The notes below the pieces were generated by a model. The model did not search any database and was not told where the DNA came from. It saw only the letters and a program-made list of their open reading frames with translations. From NCBI GenBank assembly GCA_964570285.1, contig CAZMXP010000002.1, positions 62,001 to 126,000 of the forward strand: a stretch of 64,000 nt of DNA. Direction: 5' to 3'. Both the position numbers and the translations under genes were made by a program. Numbering within the stretch: position 1 is the first letter of the stretch; every line of letters starts with the position of its first letter. This DNA comes from CAZMXP01 sp964570285. GTDB taxonomy: Bacteria; Planctomycetota; PLA2. This document shows, in pieces, positions 26,259-35,761 of the stretch.

Positions 26259-27320
26259 ATGGGTTCGGCGGCCAAGCAGATCCTCGAGCGGGCGCTCGCG
26301 AGCGGGCTGCTCACGAAGGAGCAGGCGACGGAGATCGCGCGGCTGCGCCACCAGCGCCGGGACCAGGGGAGGGATGCCTCCGTCGAGGATCTCGCCGTCG
26401 AGAAGGGCTACCTGACCGCGGAGCAGGGCAAGCGGCTCCGGGTCGAGCAGGAGAAGTTCGAGACCGAGCGCGAGATCGGGGGCTACCGGCTGATCGAGAA
26501 GATCGGGGCCGGGACGATGGGCACGGTCTACAAGGCCAAGCAGATCTCCCTCGACCGCGTCGTCGCCATCAAGATCCTCTCGCCGCACCTCGCGCACAAG
26601 GGCGACTACGCGGAGCGCTTCCTGCGGGAGGCGCGGTCGGTGGCCCGGCTCAACCACCCCAACGTCATCAGCGGCATCGACGTCGGCGAGGCGGACGGCG
26701 TGCGCTACTTCGTGATGGAGTACGCGAGCGGCGTCACCGTCGGGAGCCTGCTCGCCCGCGGCGGCGCGATGGAGGAGTCGCGGGTGCTCCGGGTCGCCGT
26801 GCAGATCGCCCGCGCCCTCGACCACGCCCACGAGGCGGGCCTCGTGCACCGCGACGTGAAGCCGGACAACATCCTGCTGACGAAGGACGGCATCGCGAAG
26901 CTCTGCGACCTGGGGCTCGCGAAGGACCGGCCGGAGGAGGGCGTCAGCCTGGGCACTCCCAACTACATCTCCCCCGAGCAGGCCAAGGGGCTCAGGGACG
27001 TCGACATCCGGAGCGATCTCTACTCGTTTGGGGCGACGCTCTACCACATGGCGACCGGCCAGCCCCCGTTCTCGGGCAACGCCAAGGTCGTCATGGTCAA
27101 GCACCTCTCGGAGAAGCCTCGCTCGCCGCGCGAACTGGAGCCCGACCTCTCCGAGGCGTTTGATTCGATCATCCTCCGGCTGCTGCAGAAGGAGCCGATC
27201 GACCGCTTCGCGACGCCGAAGGAGCTGATCGGCGCGTTCGACGCGATCGAACAGGCGCGGCGCGAGCAGGGGCGGGCCCCCGAAGCCCCCACGCTGCGCC
27301 CCCGGCGGCGCCGCCGCTGA
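26259..27320 (+). CDS. Hanks-type Ser/Thr protein kinase, soluble
   Basis: 353-residue eukaryotic-like kinase. Residues 1-68 form a helical N-terminal region (ALASGLLTKEQATEIARL, VEKGYLTAEQGKRLRVEQ). The kinase domain runs from GYRLIEKIGAGTMGTVYKAK (glycine loop, about residue 72) through VAIKIL (Lys), LVHRDVKPDNILLT (catalytic loop), LCDLGLAK (DFG replaced by DLG, common in bacteria) and GTPNYISPEQAKG. No membrane helix or PASTA domain. A phosphorylation partner is unknown; three FHA proteins, which read phospho-Thr, lie 6.5 kb downstream. Confidence 0.95.
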   Translation: MGSAAKQILERALASGLLTKEQATEIARLRHQRRDQGRDASVEDLAVEKGYLTAEQGKRLRVEQEKFETEREIGGYRLIEKIGAGTMGTVYKAKQISLDRVVAIKILSPHLAHKGDYAERFLREARSVARLNHPNVISGIDVGEADGVRYFVMEYASGVTVGSLLARGGAMEESRVLRVAVQIARALDHAHEAGLVHRDVKPDNILLTKDGIAKLCDLGLAKDRPEEGVSLGTPNYISPEQAKGLRDVDIRSDLYSFGATLYHMATGQPPFSGNAKVVMVKHLSEKPRSPRELEPDLSEAFDSIILRLLQKEPIDRFATPKELIGAFDAIEQARREQGRAPEAPTLRPRRRRR

Positions 27321-27383
27321 GACGACGCGCCTGCCAGACCGGGTGCCCGTCGGGCTACGGTCCGCCGCGGGGCGGTCGCGCCG

Positions 27384-27647
27384 TCAGGCCTGGGGGGTCG
27401 AGGCCGCGCGCCGCCGCGCCGGGGGCTTCGAGACCATCCCGCGGCTGATGAACTTCGCGGCGACGTAGATGCGCTGCACGCGGCCGTCGATGACGGTGCG
27501 CACCTTTTGAAGGTTGGGCTTGAACTTGCGCGGCGTCTTGCCGGTGATCTTCTTGCCGACGCCGCCCTTCGCCTTCGCCATGCCGCGCCGCGTGTACTGC
27601 TTGCCGATCGTCGTCTTCTTGCCGCTCAGTGCGCACACGCGGGGCAT
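27384..27647 (-). CDS. rpmB: 50S ribosomal protein L28
   Basis: Ribosomal large-subunit protein. The N-terminus is standard (MPRVCALSGKKTTIGKQYTRRGMAKAKGGVGKKITGKT when read in pieces), with the FKPNLQKVRTVIDGRVQRIYV core and a basic tail; 87 residues. GGAGAG lies eight bases before the ATG. It follows the rhomboid gene on the same strand by 30 bases and is convergent with the kinase gene; the 63 bases between them show no clear terminator. Confidence 0.96.
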   Translation of the reverse strand: MPRVCALSGKKTTIGKQYTRRGMAKAKGGVGKKITGKTPRKFKPNLQKVRTVIDGRVQRIYVAAKFISRGMVSKPPARRRAASTPQA

Positions 27648-27677
27648 GGGTCACTCTCCGTGGGGAAGCCCGGTAGG

Positions 27678-29261
27678 CTAACCCGGCTTCTCCTCTCCGG
27701 CAAGCTCTGCCTCGGGAAGCGGGAGCCCCCGCTTCGTCAGCCACTCGCGCGCGGCGGCCTCCACGCTGCCATCCCCGTACTCGCGGCCGTCGAGGTAGGC
27801 GCCGCGGAAGAGAGCCTCGACCCCCGCGCCCCCTCCCCGCGCCGCCTCGAGGCAGCGCGCCGCGCGCAGCCGGCAGGCGGCGACCGCGGAGGCCCCGCTG
27901 TTGTCCGCGAGGCGGCTCCAGAGGGCCGAAAGGGCCTCGTACACGCTCGCGTCCTCCAGCGTGCCCGCCAGCGCGTCGAGCAGGAGTCCCGCCTCGCGCA
28001 GGCGCTCTTCGAGCTGCAGGTGCGCCGCGTCGTCGAGTCCCGCGTCGCTGCCGAGGCCCGCCGCCGCGCGTTGCGCCATGGCGATGGCCGCGAGCGTGGA
28101 TGGAAGCCTCTCCCCCTCCGCGCCATCGCGTTGCGAAGCGCGCGCGAGCACGGGCTCGAGCAGCGCCGCCGCGACCTGCCACGACTCGGTCTCGGCGAGG
28201 CGGGTGAGCGCGATCTCCTGCGCGCGCACGGCGAGCCCGGGCGCCCCCGCGGCGCCCGCCGCCTCGGCGAACACGAGCCACGCCTGGGGCGGCCCGAGCG
28301 CGACCTCGCGGCTGCGTTCGAGGAGCGCGCGCGCCTCCTCCGGCGCCGACGTCGCGCGGGAGAGCGCCATCGTCAGCAGCGCGTCGAGGTAGGCGTAGCC
28401 CTCCTCGCGGCCCAGCGGCACGGAGGCGCCTTCGAGATAGCTCGGGTCGTCGCGCGCCTTGGCGAGTTTCGCCGCGGCGAGGGGATGGCCGGGCCGCAGC
28501 TTCCAGAGCTGCGCGTACGCCTCCGCCTCCGCTTCGGCATCGCCCGCGATGCGCGCGCGGAAGAGGAGGTAGTCCGGGTTCCGGAAGGGGGACGCCGCGT
28601 AGCCGATCGGCAGGAGCGCGAGCAGGGCGAAGGCCAGCGTGCCGCGAGCGGGGCGCACGCCGCGCCGCGTGTAGGTCGCGAGGCCCGCGAGAAGGCCGAA
28701 GGCGAAGCCGCCCAGGTGCGCGGCATGGTCGAGGCGGATCGAGGCGCCGTGCTTCTTCTCGACGTAGACCGCGACCCCGGCATTGAGCGCGACGAAGAAG
28801 AGGATCACCAGCGTGTTGCGGCTCGTCAGGAAGCCGCGCACGCCGCGCGAGAGGGCCCACTCGAGCGCGATCAGCAGGCCGAGCAGCCCGACGACGCCGC
28901 CGGAGATGCCCACGCGGAAGTAGTTCCCGCTGTCCCAGAGCAGGCTTGCGGCGAAGCCGGCGACCGCGCCGCCGGCGAGAAAGAGCAGCGTCGCCGCGCC
29001 GCCGCAGGCGCCCCGCACCGGGACCGCGAGGAAGTAGACCGAGAGCGCGTTCACGGCGAGATGGAAAAGGCCGCCGTGCAGCAGCGTCGACGTGACCAGC
29101 CGCCAGTATTCGCCGCGCCAGAAGAGGTCGGGTCGCAGCGCCCCCATCTGCTCGAAGGTGCGCCACCCGAAGCGCGTGGCGAGCGTGAAGGCGGTGCAGA
29201 GCAGGATCACCGAGAGCGCAAGCCGGTCGAGGCGACGGGGGGGGGCCTGCGGGGGGGGCAA
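27678..29261 (-). CDS. Rhomboid-family intramembrane protease with long C-terminal domain
   Basis: The N-terminal half is a six-helix rhomboid: WRLVTSTLLHGGLFHLAVNALSVYFL, catalytic Ser in GISGGVVGLLGLL and catalytic His in LDHAAHLGGFAFGLL. After the last helix comes a roughly 290-residue soluble, Ala/Leu-rich alpha-helical (TPR-like) tail, unusually long for the family. The TTG start at 29261 is chosen because TAGAGT ends 11 bases upstream on the minus strand; no ATG or GTG is available in that stretch. 527 residues. Confidence 0.88.
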   Translation of the reverse strand: MPPPQAPPRRLDRLALSVILLCTAFTLATRFGWRTFEQMGALRPDLFWRGEYWRLVTSTLLHGGLFHLAVNALSVYFLAVPVRGACGGAATLLFLAGGAVAGFAASLLWDSGNYFRVGISGGVVGLLGLLIALEWALSRGVRGFLTSRNTLVILFFVALNAGVAVYVEKKHGASIRLDHAAHLGGFAFGLLAGLATYTRRGVRPARGTLAFALLALLPIGYAASPFRNPDYLLFRARIAGDAEAEAEAYAQLWKLRPGHPLAAAKLAKARDDPSYLEGASVPLGREEGYAYLDALLTMALSRATSAPEEARALLERSREVALGPPQAWLVFAEAAGAAGAPGLAVRAQEIALTRLAETESWQVAAALLEPVLARASQRDGAEGERLPSTLAAIAMAQRAAAGLGSDAGLDDAAHLQLEERLREAGLLLDALAGTLEDASVYEALSALWSRLADNSGASAVAACRLRAARCLEAARGGGAGVEALFRGAYLDGREYGDGSVEAAAREWLTKRGLPLPEAELAGEEKPG

Positions 29262-29272
29262 GGTCGGGGCCC

Positions 29273-29278
29273 ACTCTA
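29273..29278 (-). promoter_or_regulatory. -10 of the rhomboid gene (near-leaderless)
   Basis: TAGAGT on the minus strand, ending 11 bases before the TTG start at 29261. The 270-base space to the divergent subtilase gene is otherwise C/G-rich with no further feature. Confidence 0.4.
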
Positions 29279-29514
29279 CCCCCCGCTCTCCGGGGGGCGC
29301 ACTCCCGGGGAGGCGCCGCGGGCGTCGTTGCGGAGCGCGGCCCCGGCGCCGGCGAGGAGGAGGACGACGAAGTCGGGCAACCCGCTCCAGCCGCCCCCGG
29401 ATCCTCCCGGTGCGCCGGCCGCGCGGGTGCTTCCGCGGCGCCGACCCAAGCATCCCCCCTGGCCCCCTCCCCCCGCGGCCCCCTCGCATCGGCGGCGTGC
29501 GGTCCCCCCGGTGG

Positions 29515-29520
29515 TAGATT
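29515..29520 (+). promoter_or_regulatory. -10 of the subtilase gene (near-leaderless)
   Basis: TAGATT ending 11 bases before ATG 29532. Confidence 0.4.
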
Positions 29521-29531
29521 CGACTGCTCCG

Positions 29532-31460
29532 ATGACCGGACGGCTGCCGCTCCTGCTCCTGCTCGTGGCCTCGGGCTGTGGCGGGGGCGGAGGAGCGGCG
29601 CCGGTCTCCGCGACGCTGAGCGGGAGGATCACCGCGACGATCGCGGCGCCGCTGCTCGAGAGCAGCCCGTTCGACCGGGAGCCGAACGACACGGCGGCGT
29701 CGGCGCGGCTGGGCGCGGAGGAGGGCATCGGGTTCCTCGACAGCGCCGGCGATCGGGTCGACGCGTTCCGTGTCGTCGCGAGCGAGGCGGGGATGCATGC
29801 GGTGCGAGTCGACGCGCCCGGATTCGCCGCCGAAGGGCTGATCCACGACCTGCGCACGGGGCGTTCGGGGCCGACGCTCCTGCTGGAGCGGGGCGACGTC
29901 TTCGATGTGATCGTGATCGCGCGGAGCGGTGCGGGGTCCTATCGCTACCGCGTCGAGCAGGGGGAGGGGCCGGAAGGCGAGGCGCCGCTGCCGGAGAGCT
30001 ACTGCGACTGCGGCGACGGCCATCGACCGGGGGAGTTGATCGTCGCGCCGGCGGAGGGCGTCTCCCCCGGGCAGGTGGCGGCCGCCGCGGGGCTCGCCTG
30101 TCTCGAGGGGGACGAACGCCTCTGCCGGCTCGGGGTGGCGGATGCCGAGAGCGGCGATCCCTTCCGCGACCTGTGCGTGCTGCTTGCCCGCGGCGCGCTG
30201 CTCGAGCAGCAACGCCTCGCCCGCTACGCGGAGCCCAACTTCCTGCGGCGCCTCTCGGCGGCCCCGAACGACCCCTTCCTCGCGCAGCAGTGGGGACTCG
30301 GCCTCGTGCGCGCGGAGGCCGCGTGGGAGCATGCGCGCGGCGACGGCGGCGTGATCGTCGGCACCGTGGACAGCGGGATCCGCGCGGGCCACCCCGACCT
30401 CGCGGGGCGCGTGCTGCCCGGCTGGGACTTCGTCTCGCGCGACGCGAGCCCGGAGGATCCCAACCCCACGAGCAGCCACGGCACCCATGTCGCGGGCATC
30501 ATCGCGGCGGCGACGAACAACGCGACCGGGGTCGCCGGCATGCTCTGGGACGGGCGCATCCTCCCCGCCCGGGCGTTCGACCAGGCGGGGTTCGGCAGCG
30601 TCTTCGATATCGCCGAGGCGATCCGGTTCTGCGCCGGGCTGACCAATGTCTCGGGGACGCTGCCCGACGCACCGGCCCGCGTCATAAACCTGTCGTTCGC
30701 CTCGACGACGCCGACGGTCACCGAGGAGGCGGCGTGCGACGCGGCGCGCGAGGCGGGCCTCTTCGTCTGCGCGGCGACCGGGAACAGCGGATCGTCGCTC
30801 CTGCGCTATCCCGCGGCCTACGCGAGCGTCACGGCGGTCGGCGCGACGGCACGGAGCGGCAACGCGGCCAGCTACTCGAACTTCGGCACCTGGGTCGACC
30901 TCGCGGCCCCCGGAGGCGTGGCGGGGGACGGCATCCGCGTGCTCTCGGTGAACTCCTCGGGCGCGTTCACCTACGCCTTCGCGGAGGGGACCTCCTTCGC
31001 GTGTCCGCATGTCGCCGGGGCGGCGGCGCTCATCCTCGGGATCGCCTCGCGCACGCCGGAGCAGGTCGAGCAGATCCTGACGTCGACGGCGCAGGACGTC
31101 GGCGCCGCCGGATACGACACGCGCACCGGCCACGGGCTCCTCGATGCGCACGCCGCCGTGCTGAGCGCGCTGGGCCTGCCGGAGCCGCTGCTGATCCCCG
31201 GGGAGAAGATCCTCGTGCGGCTGCTCCAGAGTCCCACGCTCGCGGTCGTCGCGACGACGGAGACGACGGCGGGCGGGCTGCTCCAGTGGCAGCTCGCGAA
31301 CGTCGTCGCGGGCAGCTACGTGCTCGCCGCCGGCACGGACCGCGACCTCGACGGACGCATCGACGACCCGGGCGAGGTCTACGGGACGCTGCCCGGCGTT
31401 GTCGACGTCACCGCCGGCCTCAACATCGCCAACCTCGACATCACGATCACGCCGCGGTAG
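29532..31460 (+). CDS. Subtilisin-like (S8) serine protease, lipoprotein
   Basis: Exported, lipid-anchored protease of 642 residues. Signal peptide TGRLPLLLLLVASGC gives a lipidated Cys16 followed by a glycine run. Residues 45-140 form a PPC-like beta domain (REPNDTAASARLG, DAFRVVASEAGMHAVRV). Residues about 165-230 look like a fervidolysin-type prodomain (GELIVAPAEGVSPGQVAAA). The catalytic triad is intact: Asp280 (GTVDSGI), His316 (SSHGTHVAG), Ser488 (GTSFACPHVAGAAAL). A short C-terminal beta domain follows (GSYVLAAGTDRDLDGRIDDPGE). Likely acts in the periplasm or at the cell surface. Confidence 0.93.
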   Translation: MTGRLPLLLLLVASGCGGGGGAAPVSATLSGRITATIAAPLLESSPFDREPNDTAASARLGAEEGIGFLDSAGDRVDAFRVVASEAGMHAVRVDAPGFAAEGLIHDLRTGRSGPTLLLERGDVFDVIVIARSGAGSYRYRVEQGEGPEGEAPLPESYCDCGDGHRPGELIVAPAEGVSPGQVAAAAGLACLEGDERLCRLGVADAESGDPFRDLCVLLARGALLEQQRLARYAEPNFLRRLSAAPNDPFLAQQWGLGLVRAEAAWEHARGDGGVIVGTVDSGIRAGHPDLAGRVLPGWDFVSRDASPEDPNPTSSHGTHVAGIIAAATNNATGVAGMLWDGRILPARAFDQAGFGSVFDIAEAIRFCAGLTNVSGTLPDAPARVINLSFASTTPTVTEEAACDAAREAGLFVCAATGNSGSSLLRYPAAYASVTAVGATARSGNAASYSNFGTWVDLAAPGGVAGDGIRVLSVNSSGAFTYAFAEGTSFACPHVAGAAALILGIASRTPEQVEQILTSTAQDVGAAGYDTRTGHGLLDAHAAVLSALGLPEPLLIPGEKILVRLLQSPTLAVVATTETTAGGLLQWQLANVVAGSYVLAAGTDRDLDGRIDDPGEVYGTLPGVVDVTAGLNIANLDITITPR

Positions 31461-31495
31461 CGTCCCCGCGTGCGGCGGCCGCGCGTGCCGCGCGC

Positions 31496-31501
31496 TACAA
31501 T
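31496..31501 (+). promoter_or_regulatory. -10 of the UvrD/PcrA gene (leaderless-type)
   Basis: TACAAT ending seven bases before TTG 31509; no Shine-Dalgarno. Confidence 0.5.
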
Positions 31502-31508
31502 CGCGCGC

Positions 31509-33653
31509 TTGGACCGCATCCTCGACGATCTCAATCCGGAGCAGCGCGAGGCGGTCTGCCACGGCGAGGGGCCGCTGCTCGTCGTCGCCGGCGCGGGCTC
31601 GGGGAAGACGCGCGTGATCACGCGCCGGATCGCGCGGATCGTGGGGCAGGGCGTGGTGCCGTGGCACGTGCTCGCGCTCACGTTCACGAACAAGGCGGCG
31701 CGCGAGATGCGCGAGCGCGTGCTCGACCTCGTGCCCGGGGCGGCGCGCGACCTCTGGGTCTCCACCTTCCACAGCTACGCGGCGCGCGTCCTCCGGCGCT
31801 ACGCGGAGCGCGTCGGGTTCACGGCGGAGTTCTCGATCTACGACGGCGACGACCGCCAGCAACTGCTGAAAACGATCCTGAAGGAGTTGTCGTTCGACGA
31901 TCTCCGGCCGCAGGAGGTCGCGCACCAGATCAGCCGCCGGAAGAACGGCATGGGCCGCTCGGACCCGCCCGGCCCGCGCGGCGCGCGTCTCGCGCAGGTG
32001 ATGCGGCTCTACGACGAGCGCATGGTGGCGTCCAACGCGATGGACTTCGACGACCTGCTGCTCCGGCTGAAGGGGCTGCTCGAGAGCGACGACGAGGCCC
32101 GCTCGCGCCTGCGGGAGCGCGCCCGCTGGCTGCTCGTGGACGAGTACCAGGACACCAACGACGTCCAGTACGCGATCCTTCGCCTGCTCGCGGGCGAGAG
32201 CCGCAATGTCTGCGCCACCGGCGACCCCGACCAGTCGATCTACCGCTGGCGCGGCGCGACGCTGCGCAACATCCTCGACTTCGAACGCGACTTCCCCGGC
32301 GCCCGCCGCGTCACGCTCGACCGCAACTACCGCAGCACGCGCTCGATCCTCGCGGTGGCGAACGCGGTCATCCGCCACAACCGCGGGCGGCTCGAGAAGG
32401 ATCTGCGCACCGACAACGCCGACGGGATGCGCCCCCGCGAGATCCGCTGTCTCGACGAGGGCGACGAGGCGCAGGCGGCCGCCGCCCTCGCGCGCGCGTG
32501 GATCGCCGCGGGCCACCGTCCGGGGCAGATCGCGATCTTCTACCGCATCAACGCGCAGTCGCGCACGCTGGAGCGGGCGATGGCGGAGTCGGCCACCCCC
32601 TACCGCATCGTCGGCGCGGTCGAGTTCTACCGCCGCAAGGAGGTGAAGGACCTGCTCGCCTACGTGCGCCTCGCCCGCAACCCGAGCGACGACGGCGCGT
32701 TCCGCCGCATCTTCAACGTGCCCGCCCGCGGCCTCGGCAAGACGACGGAGGAGCGCTTCTTCGCCGAGGCGGCGTCGCGCGGCATCCCCGCGCGCGCCCT
32801 GTTGAGGGAGACGGCGGGGGGGGCGGGGGGGGGACGGGCCCGCAAGGCGCTTTCCGTCCTCGCGGCGCTGCTCGACGGATTCGAAGCGCTGCCCCCGGAG
32901 GAACCCGGCGTCTTCGTCGAGGCGATCGTCCAGCGGACCGCCTACAAGGAGAGCCTCGGCGGCGAGGGGGACCCGGGCGAGGTGGACCGCGCCGGCAACG
33001 TCGACGAGTTGGTCAACGCCGCCTACGAGTTCGGCTTGCGAAACCCCGAGGGCGGCATCGACGGCTTCCTGCAGGAGAACGCGCTCGTCAGCGACCAGGA
33101 CACCTATGACGAGCGCGCCGATGCGGTCTCGCTGATGACCGTCCACAGCGCGAAGGGGCTCGAGTTCCCCTGCGTCGCCGTGACGGGCCTCGAGGAGGGG
33201 CTCTTCCCGCACGCCTTCAGCATGGGGGAGCGAGACGAGATCGAGGAGGAGCGCCGCCTCTTCTACGTCGCCGTCACCCGCGCCGAGGAGCATCTCGCGC
33301 TGCTGCACGCGCGCACGCGCATGCGCCAGGGGGTGCCCCAGCGCAATCTCCCCTCGCGCTTCCTCGACGAGATCCCCGACGAGGCGCTCGAGGTCGAGGA
33401 GCGCGGCTTTGTGCCCCGCGGGCCCGCGGGCCATGTCGAGGAGGCGGAAGCGGTCTTCCAGCGCGAGGATCCCCAGGCCGCGCTGCGCGAGGGCGATCCG
33501 GTCCGCCACCACCACTTCGGCCGCGGCAAGGTCCTCGCGGTGCGGAAGTCCGGCGGCGCGACCCGCGTCACCGTCGACTTCCTCGACTCCGGGCGGCGCG
33601 AACTGAGTCTCGAATACGCGCGGCTGACCCGTCTCAGGAACTTGTCGGACTGA
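31509..33653 (+). CDS. pcrA: UvrD/PcrA-type superfamily 1 DNA helicase
   Basis: 3'-5' DNA helicase for repair and replication-fork maintenance. TTG 31509 is preferred to the in-frame GTG 31470: it sits seven bases after TACAAT and gives the usual short start, DRILDDLNPEQREAV. Motifs in order: Q-motif LNPEQREAV, Walker A VVAGAGSGKTRVITRR, TFTNKAAREMRER, Walker B LLVDEYQDTNDVQY, GDPDQSIYRWRGA, DRNYRST, SLMTVHSAKGLEFPCVAVTGLEEG and LFYVAVTRAEEHL. The C-terminus ends in a Tudor-like fold (GDPVRHHHFGRGKVLAV), typical of PcrA. 714 residues. Confidence 0.94.
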   Translation: MDRILDDLNPEQREAVCHGEGPLLVVAGAGSGKTRVITRRIARIVGQGVVPWHVLALTFTNKAAREMRERVLDLVPGAARDLWVSTFHSYAARVLRRYAERVGFTAEFSIYDGDDRQQLLKTILKELSFDDLRPQEVAHQISRRKNGMGRSDPPGPRGARLAQVMRLYDERMVASNAMDFDDLLLRLKGLLESDDEARSRLRERARWLLVDEYQDTNDVQYAILRLLAGESRNVCATGDPDQSIYRWRGATLRNILDFERDFPGARRVTLDRNYRSTRSILAVANAVIRHNRGRLEKDLRTDNADGMRPREIRCLDEGDEAQAAAALARAWIAAGHRPGQIAIFYRINAQSRTLERAMAESATPYRIVGAVEFYRRKEVKDLLAYVRLARNPSDDGAFRRIFNVPARGLGKTTEERFFAEAASRGIPARALLRETAGGAGGGRARKALSVLAALLDGFEALPPEEPGVFVEAIVQRTAYKESLGGEGDPGEVDRAGNVDELVNAAYEFGLRNPEGGIDGFLQENALVSDQDTYDERADAVSLMTVHSAKGLEFPCVAVTGLEEGLFPHAFSMGERDEIEEERRLFYVAVTRAEEHLALLHARTRMRQGVPQRNLPSRFLDEIPDEALEVEERGFVPRGPAGHVEEAEAVFQREDPQAALREGDPVRHHHFGRGKVLAVRKSGGATRVTVDFLDSGRRELSLEYARLTRLRNLSD

Positions 33654-33668
33654 GTGCCCCTGGCGGAG

Positions 33669-33687
33669 GCCCCCGGGTTTCGGGGGT
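33669..33687 (+). terminator. Weak hairpin after the helicase gene
   Basis: CCCCCG/CGGGGG (33670-33675 and 33681-33686) with loop GGTTT, 17 bases past the stop. No T-tract. Confidence 0.35.
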
Positions 33688-33747
33688 GGGGGAGGGCTCC
33701 GGAGGACCCGCGCTGGGAGCGCGCGCCGGGCTGGGACCGTTTTGCGG

Positions 33748-33776
33748 TTGCTGTCGCGATTTACAGGGTGTAAAAG
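33748..33776 (+). promoter_or_regulatory. Possible promoter of the FHA cluster
   Basis: TTGCTG, 17-base spacer, TAAAAG, ending about ten bases before ATG 33786, in a locally AT-richer patch (ttacagggtgtaa is also a small dyad). No ribosome site is visible. Confidence 0.4.
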
Positions 33777-33785
33777 TGATTTTGC

Positions 33786-35738
33786 ATGGCCCATCTGCTG
33801 ATTCTCGGGGGGGTCGAGGGGGAGCGGCGGATCTCCCTCGACAAGGCGGAGGTCGTGATCGGGCGGGCGCAGGAGGCCGATGTGCGCGTCGAGGATCGCA
33901 AGGCGAGTTCGACGCACTGCCGGATCGACCACGAGGGGGAGGGCTACCGCATCCGGGATCTCGAGAGCCAGAACGGCACCTGGATCAACGGCGAGCGGGT
34001 CCTGGACCAGATGCTCTCCCCGGGCGACGTGATCTCGGTCGGCGCGACCGAGATCCGCTTCGAGGAGAAGTCCGCCTTCCTGAGCACCGGCCCGTTCGGG
34101 GGCCCCCTGTCGGGTGACGCCCCCCCGCGCCCCCCCGTCTCCACCGAAGTGACGAGGCTCCGGCGGCTGGTCTCGTGGTTCCGCAGGCTGACGCAGGAGA
34201 GGGATGACTCGAAACTGCTCGCGCTGATGATCGACAGTGTCGTCGACCTCTCCGGCGCCGAGCGCGGCTTTCTCTGGCTGCTCGACGAGACGGGCGAAGG
34301 GAAGATCCGGGTCGCGAAGCGCTTCGACGTCGAGGCGCTGAAGAAGCCCACCTTCCGGGTCGCGCGCGGCGTCGCCGCCGCGGTAAGTCGCGACGGCAAG
34401 CCCATCGTCAGCACCAGCGCGGAGGAGGATCCGCGGATCAAGGAGTTCGGGAACACGGGCGCGCTCTACCTGCGGTCGGTCGCCTGCGTGCCGATCCGCG
34501 CGGGCAAGCGGCTGCTCGGCGCGATCTATCTCGACAACCGGTTCGAGCGCGGGGTCTTCCGCCCGGAAGATGTGCCCTTCCTGCTCGCCTTCGCCGATCA
34601 GGCGGCGATCGCCCTCGAGAACGCGCGGCTGCACGCCGAGGCGGAGGCGGCGCGGCGCGAGGTCGAGGAGCTCAACCGTGCGCTGAAGGGCCGCATCGAG
34701 GCGCAGGCGGCGCAGATCGGCGAGGTCAGCACGCTCTATGCGCGCATCGCGAGCGAGGAGCGGACGAAGTACACCTACGACAGGATCGTCGGGTCCAGCC
34801 CCGTCATGCGCGAGCTCTTCTTCATGCTCGACCGCGTGACCGACAGCGACGTCCCGGTCTACCTGCGCGGGGAGAGCGGCTCCGGCAAGGAGCTCTGCGC
34901 GCGCGCGATCCACTTCAACGGCCCGCGGGCGAAGGGGCCGTTCGTCACCGAGAACTGCGCCGCGATCCCGGAGTCGCTCTTCGAGAGCGAGCTCTTCGGC
35001 TACATGAAGGGCGCGTTCACCGGCGCCACGGCGGACAAGCGCGGCCTCTTCGCGCTGGCCGACAAGGGCACGCTCTTCCTCGACGAGGTGACCGAACTTC
35101 CCCCCTCCGTCCAGGCGAAGCTGCTCCGGGTGCTCCAGGAGGGGAGCCTTCGCCCGGTGGGGGGGCGCAGCGAGACGAAGGTGGACGTGCGCATCCTGAC
35201 GGCGAGCAACAGGGACCTCGCCGCGCAGGTGCGCAAGGGCGCCTTCCGCGAGGATCTCTACCACCGGATCCATGTCATCGAGGTGGAGGTGCCGCCGCTC
35301 CGGAGGCGGCTCGAGGACCTGCCGGCGCTCGTGGAGCACTTCCTCGCCCGGAGCGCGGCCGAGCGCGGGGAGGCGGACCCGCGCCGGATCTCGGGGCCCG
35401 CCCTCGACCTGCTCCAGCGCTACGGCTGGCCGGGCAACGTGCGGGAACTCCAGAACGAGATCACCCGGGCGTTGACCCTCTCGGACGGGGTCATCGAGCC
35501 CGAGTGCCTCTCCGATGCCGTCCGGGGGGCGGCGGGTTCCATTTCGGGGCGTTTCCGGGCCGCGTCGCTGCGGGAGGCTGTGCGGCTGGCCTCGAGGGAG
35601 GTCGAAAGGGAACTGATCACGGAGGCGCTTCGGCTCGAGGCGGGCAACAAGAGCGCCGCGGCGAGGCGGCTCGGGATCACCCGTCCGACCCTGGATGCGA
35701 AGATGGAGGGACTTAAGATCCCGCGCCATCCAGCGTAA
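33786..35738 (+). CDS. FHA-GAF-AAA+ sigma54-dependent transcription activator
   Basis: 650-residue enhancer-binding protein with four parts. FHA domain (about 1-95) with EVVIGRAQEADVRV, SSTHCRI and LESQNGTWING: reads phospho-threonine. GAF domain (about 125-290). Sigma54 AAA+ domain (about 338-565) with Walker A LRGESGSGKELCARAI, the sigma54-contacting GAFTGA loop (about 409-414), Walker B GTLFLDEVTELPP and YGWPGNVRELQNEI. Fis-type helix-turn-helix (about 610-650, GNKSAAARRLGITRPTLDAKM). FHA in place of a receiver implies control by a Ser/Thr kinase. First gene of the three-FHA cluster. Confidence 0.95.
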   Translation: MAHLLILGGVEGERRISLDKAEVVIGRAQEADVRVEDRKASSTHCRIDHEGEGYRIRDLESQNGTWINGERVLDQMLSPGDVISVGATEIRFEEKSAFLSTGPFGGPLSGDAPPRPPVSTEVTRLRRLVSWFRRLTQERDDSKLLALMIDSVVDLSGAERGFLWLLDETGEGKIRVAKRFDVEALKKPTFRVARGVAAAVSRDGKPIVSTSAEEDPRIKEFGNTGALYLRSVACVPIRAGKRLLGAIYLDNRFERGVFRPEDVPFLLAFADQAAIALENARLHAEAEAARREVEELNRALKGRIEAQAAQIGEVSTLYARIASEERTKYTYDRIVGSSPVMRELFFMLDRVTDSDVPVYLRGESGSGKELCARAIHFNGPRAKGPFVTENCAAIPESLFESELFGYMKGAFTGATADKRGLFALADKGTLFLDEVTELPPSVQAKLLRVLQEGSLRPVGGRSETKVDVRILTASNRDLAAQVRKGAFREDLYHRIHVIEVEVPPLRRRLEDLPALVEHFLARSAAERGEADPRRISGPALDLLQRYGWPGNVRELQNEITRALTLSDGVIEPECLSDAVRGAAGSISGRFRAASLREAVRLASREVERELITEALRLEAGNKSAAARRLGITRPTLDAKMEGLKIPRHPA

Positions 35739-35761
35739 AGTCTGGGGGAGCGGCAAGACCC

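Noticed and set aside
33755..33786. Sigma54 (-24/-12) promoter for the FHA-GAF-sigma54 activator
   Set aside because: TTGCA is present just before the ATG, but no GG element occurs at the required ten-base spacing.
27678..35756. A single 2692-codon open frame on the minus strand
   Set aside because: Only its 3' end is the rhomboid gene. The rest is antisense to the subtilase, helicase and FHA activator genes, a product of high GC suppressing stop codons. The translated sequence is Arg/Ala/Pro-rich noise.
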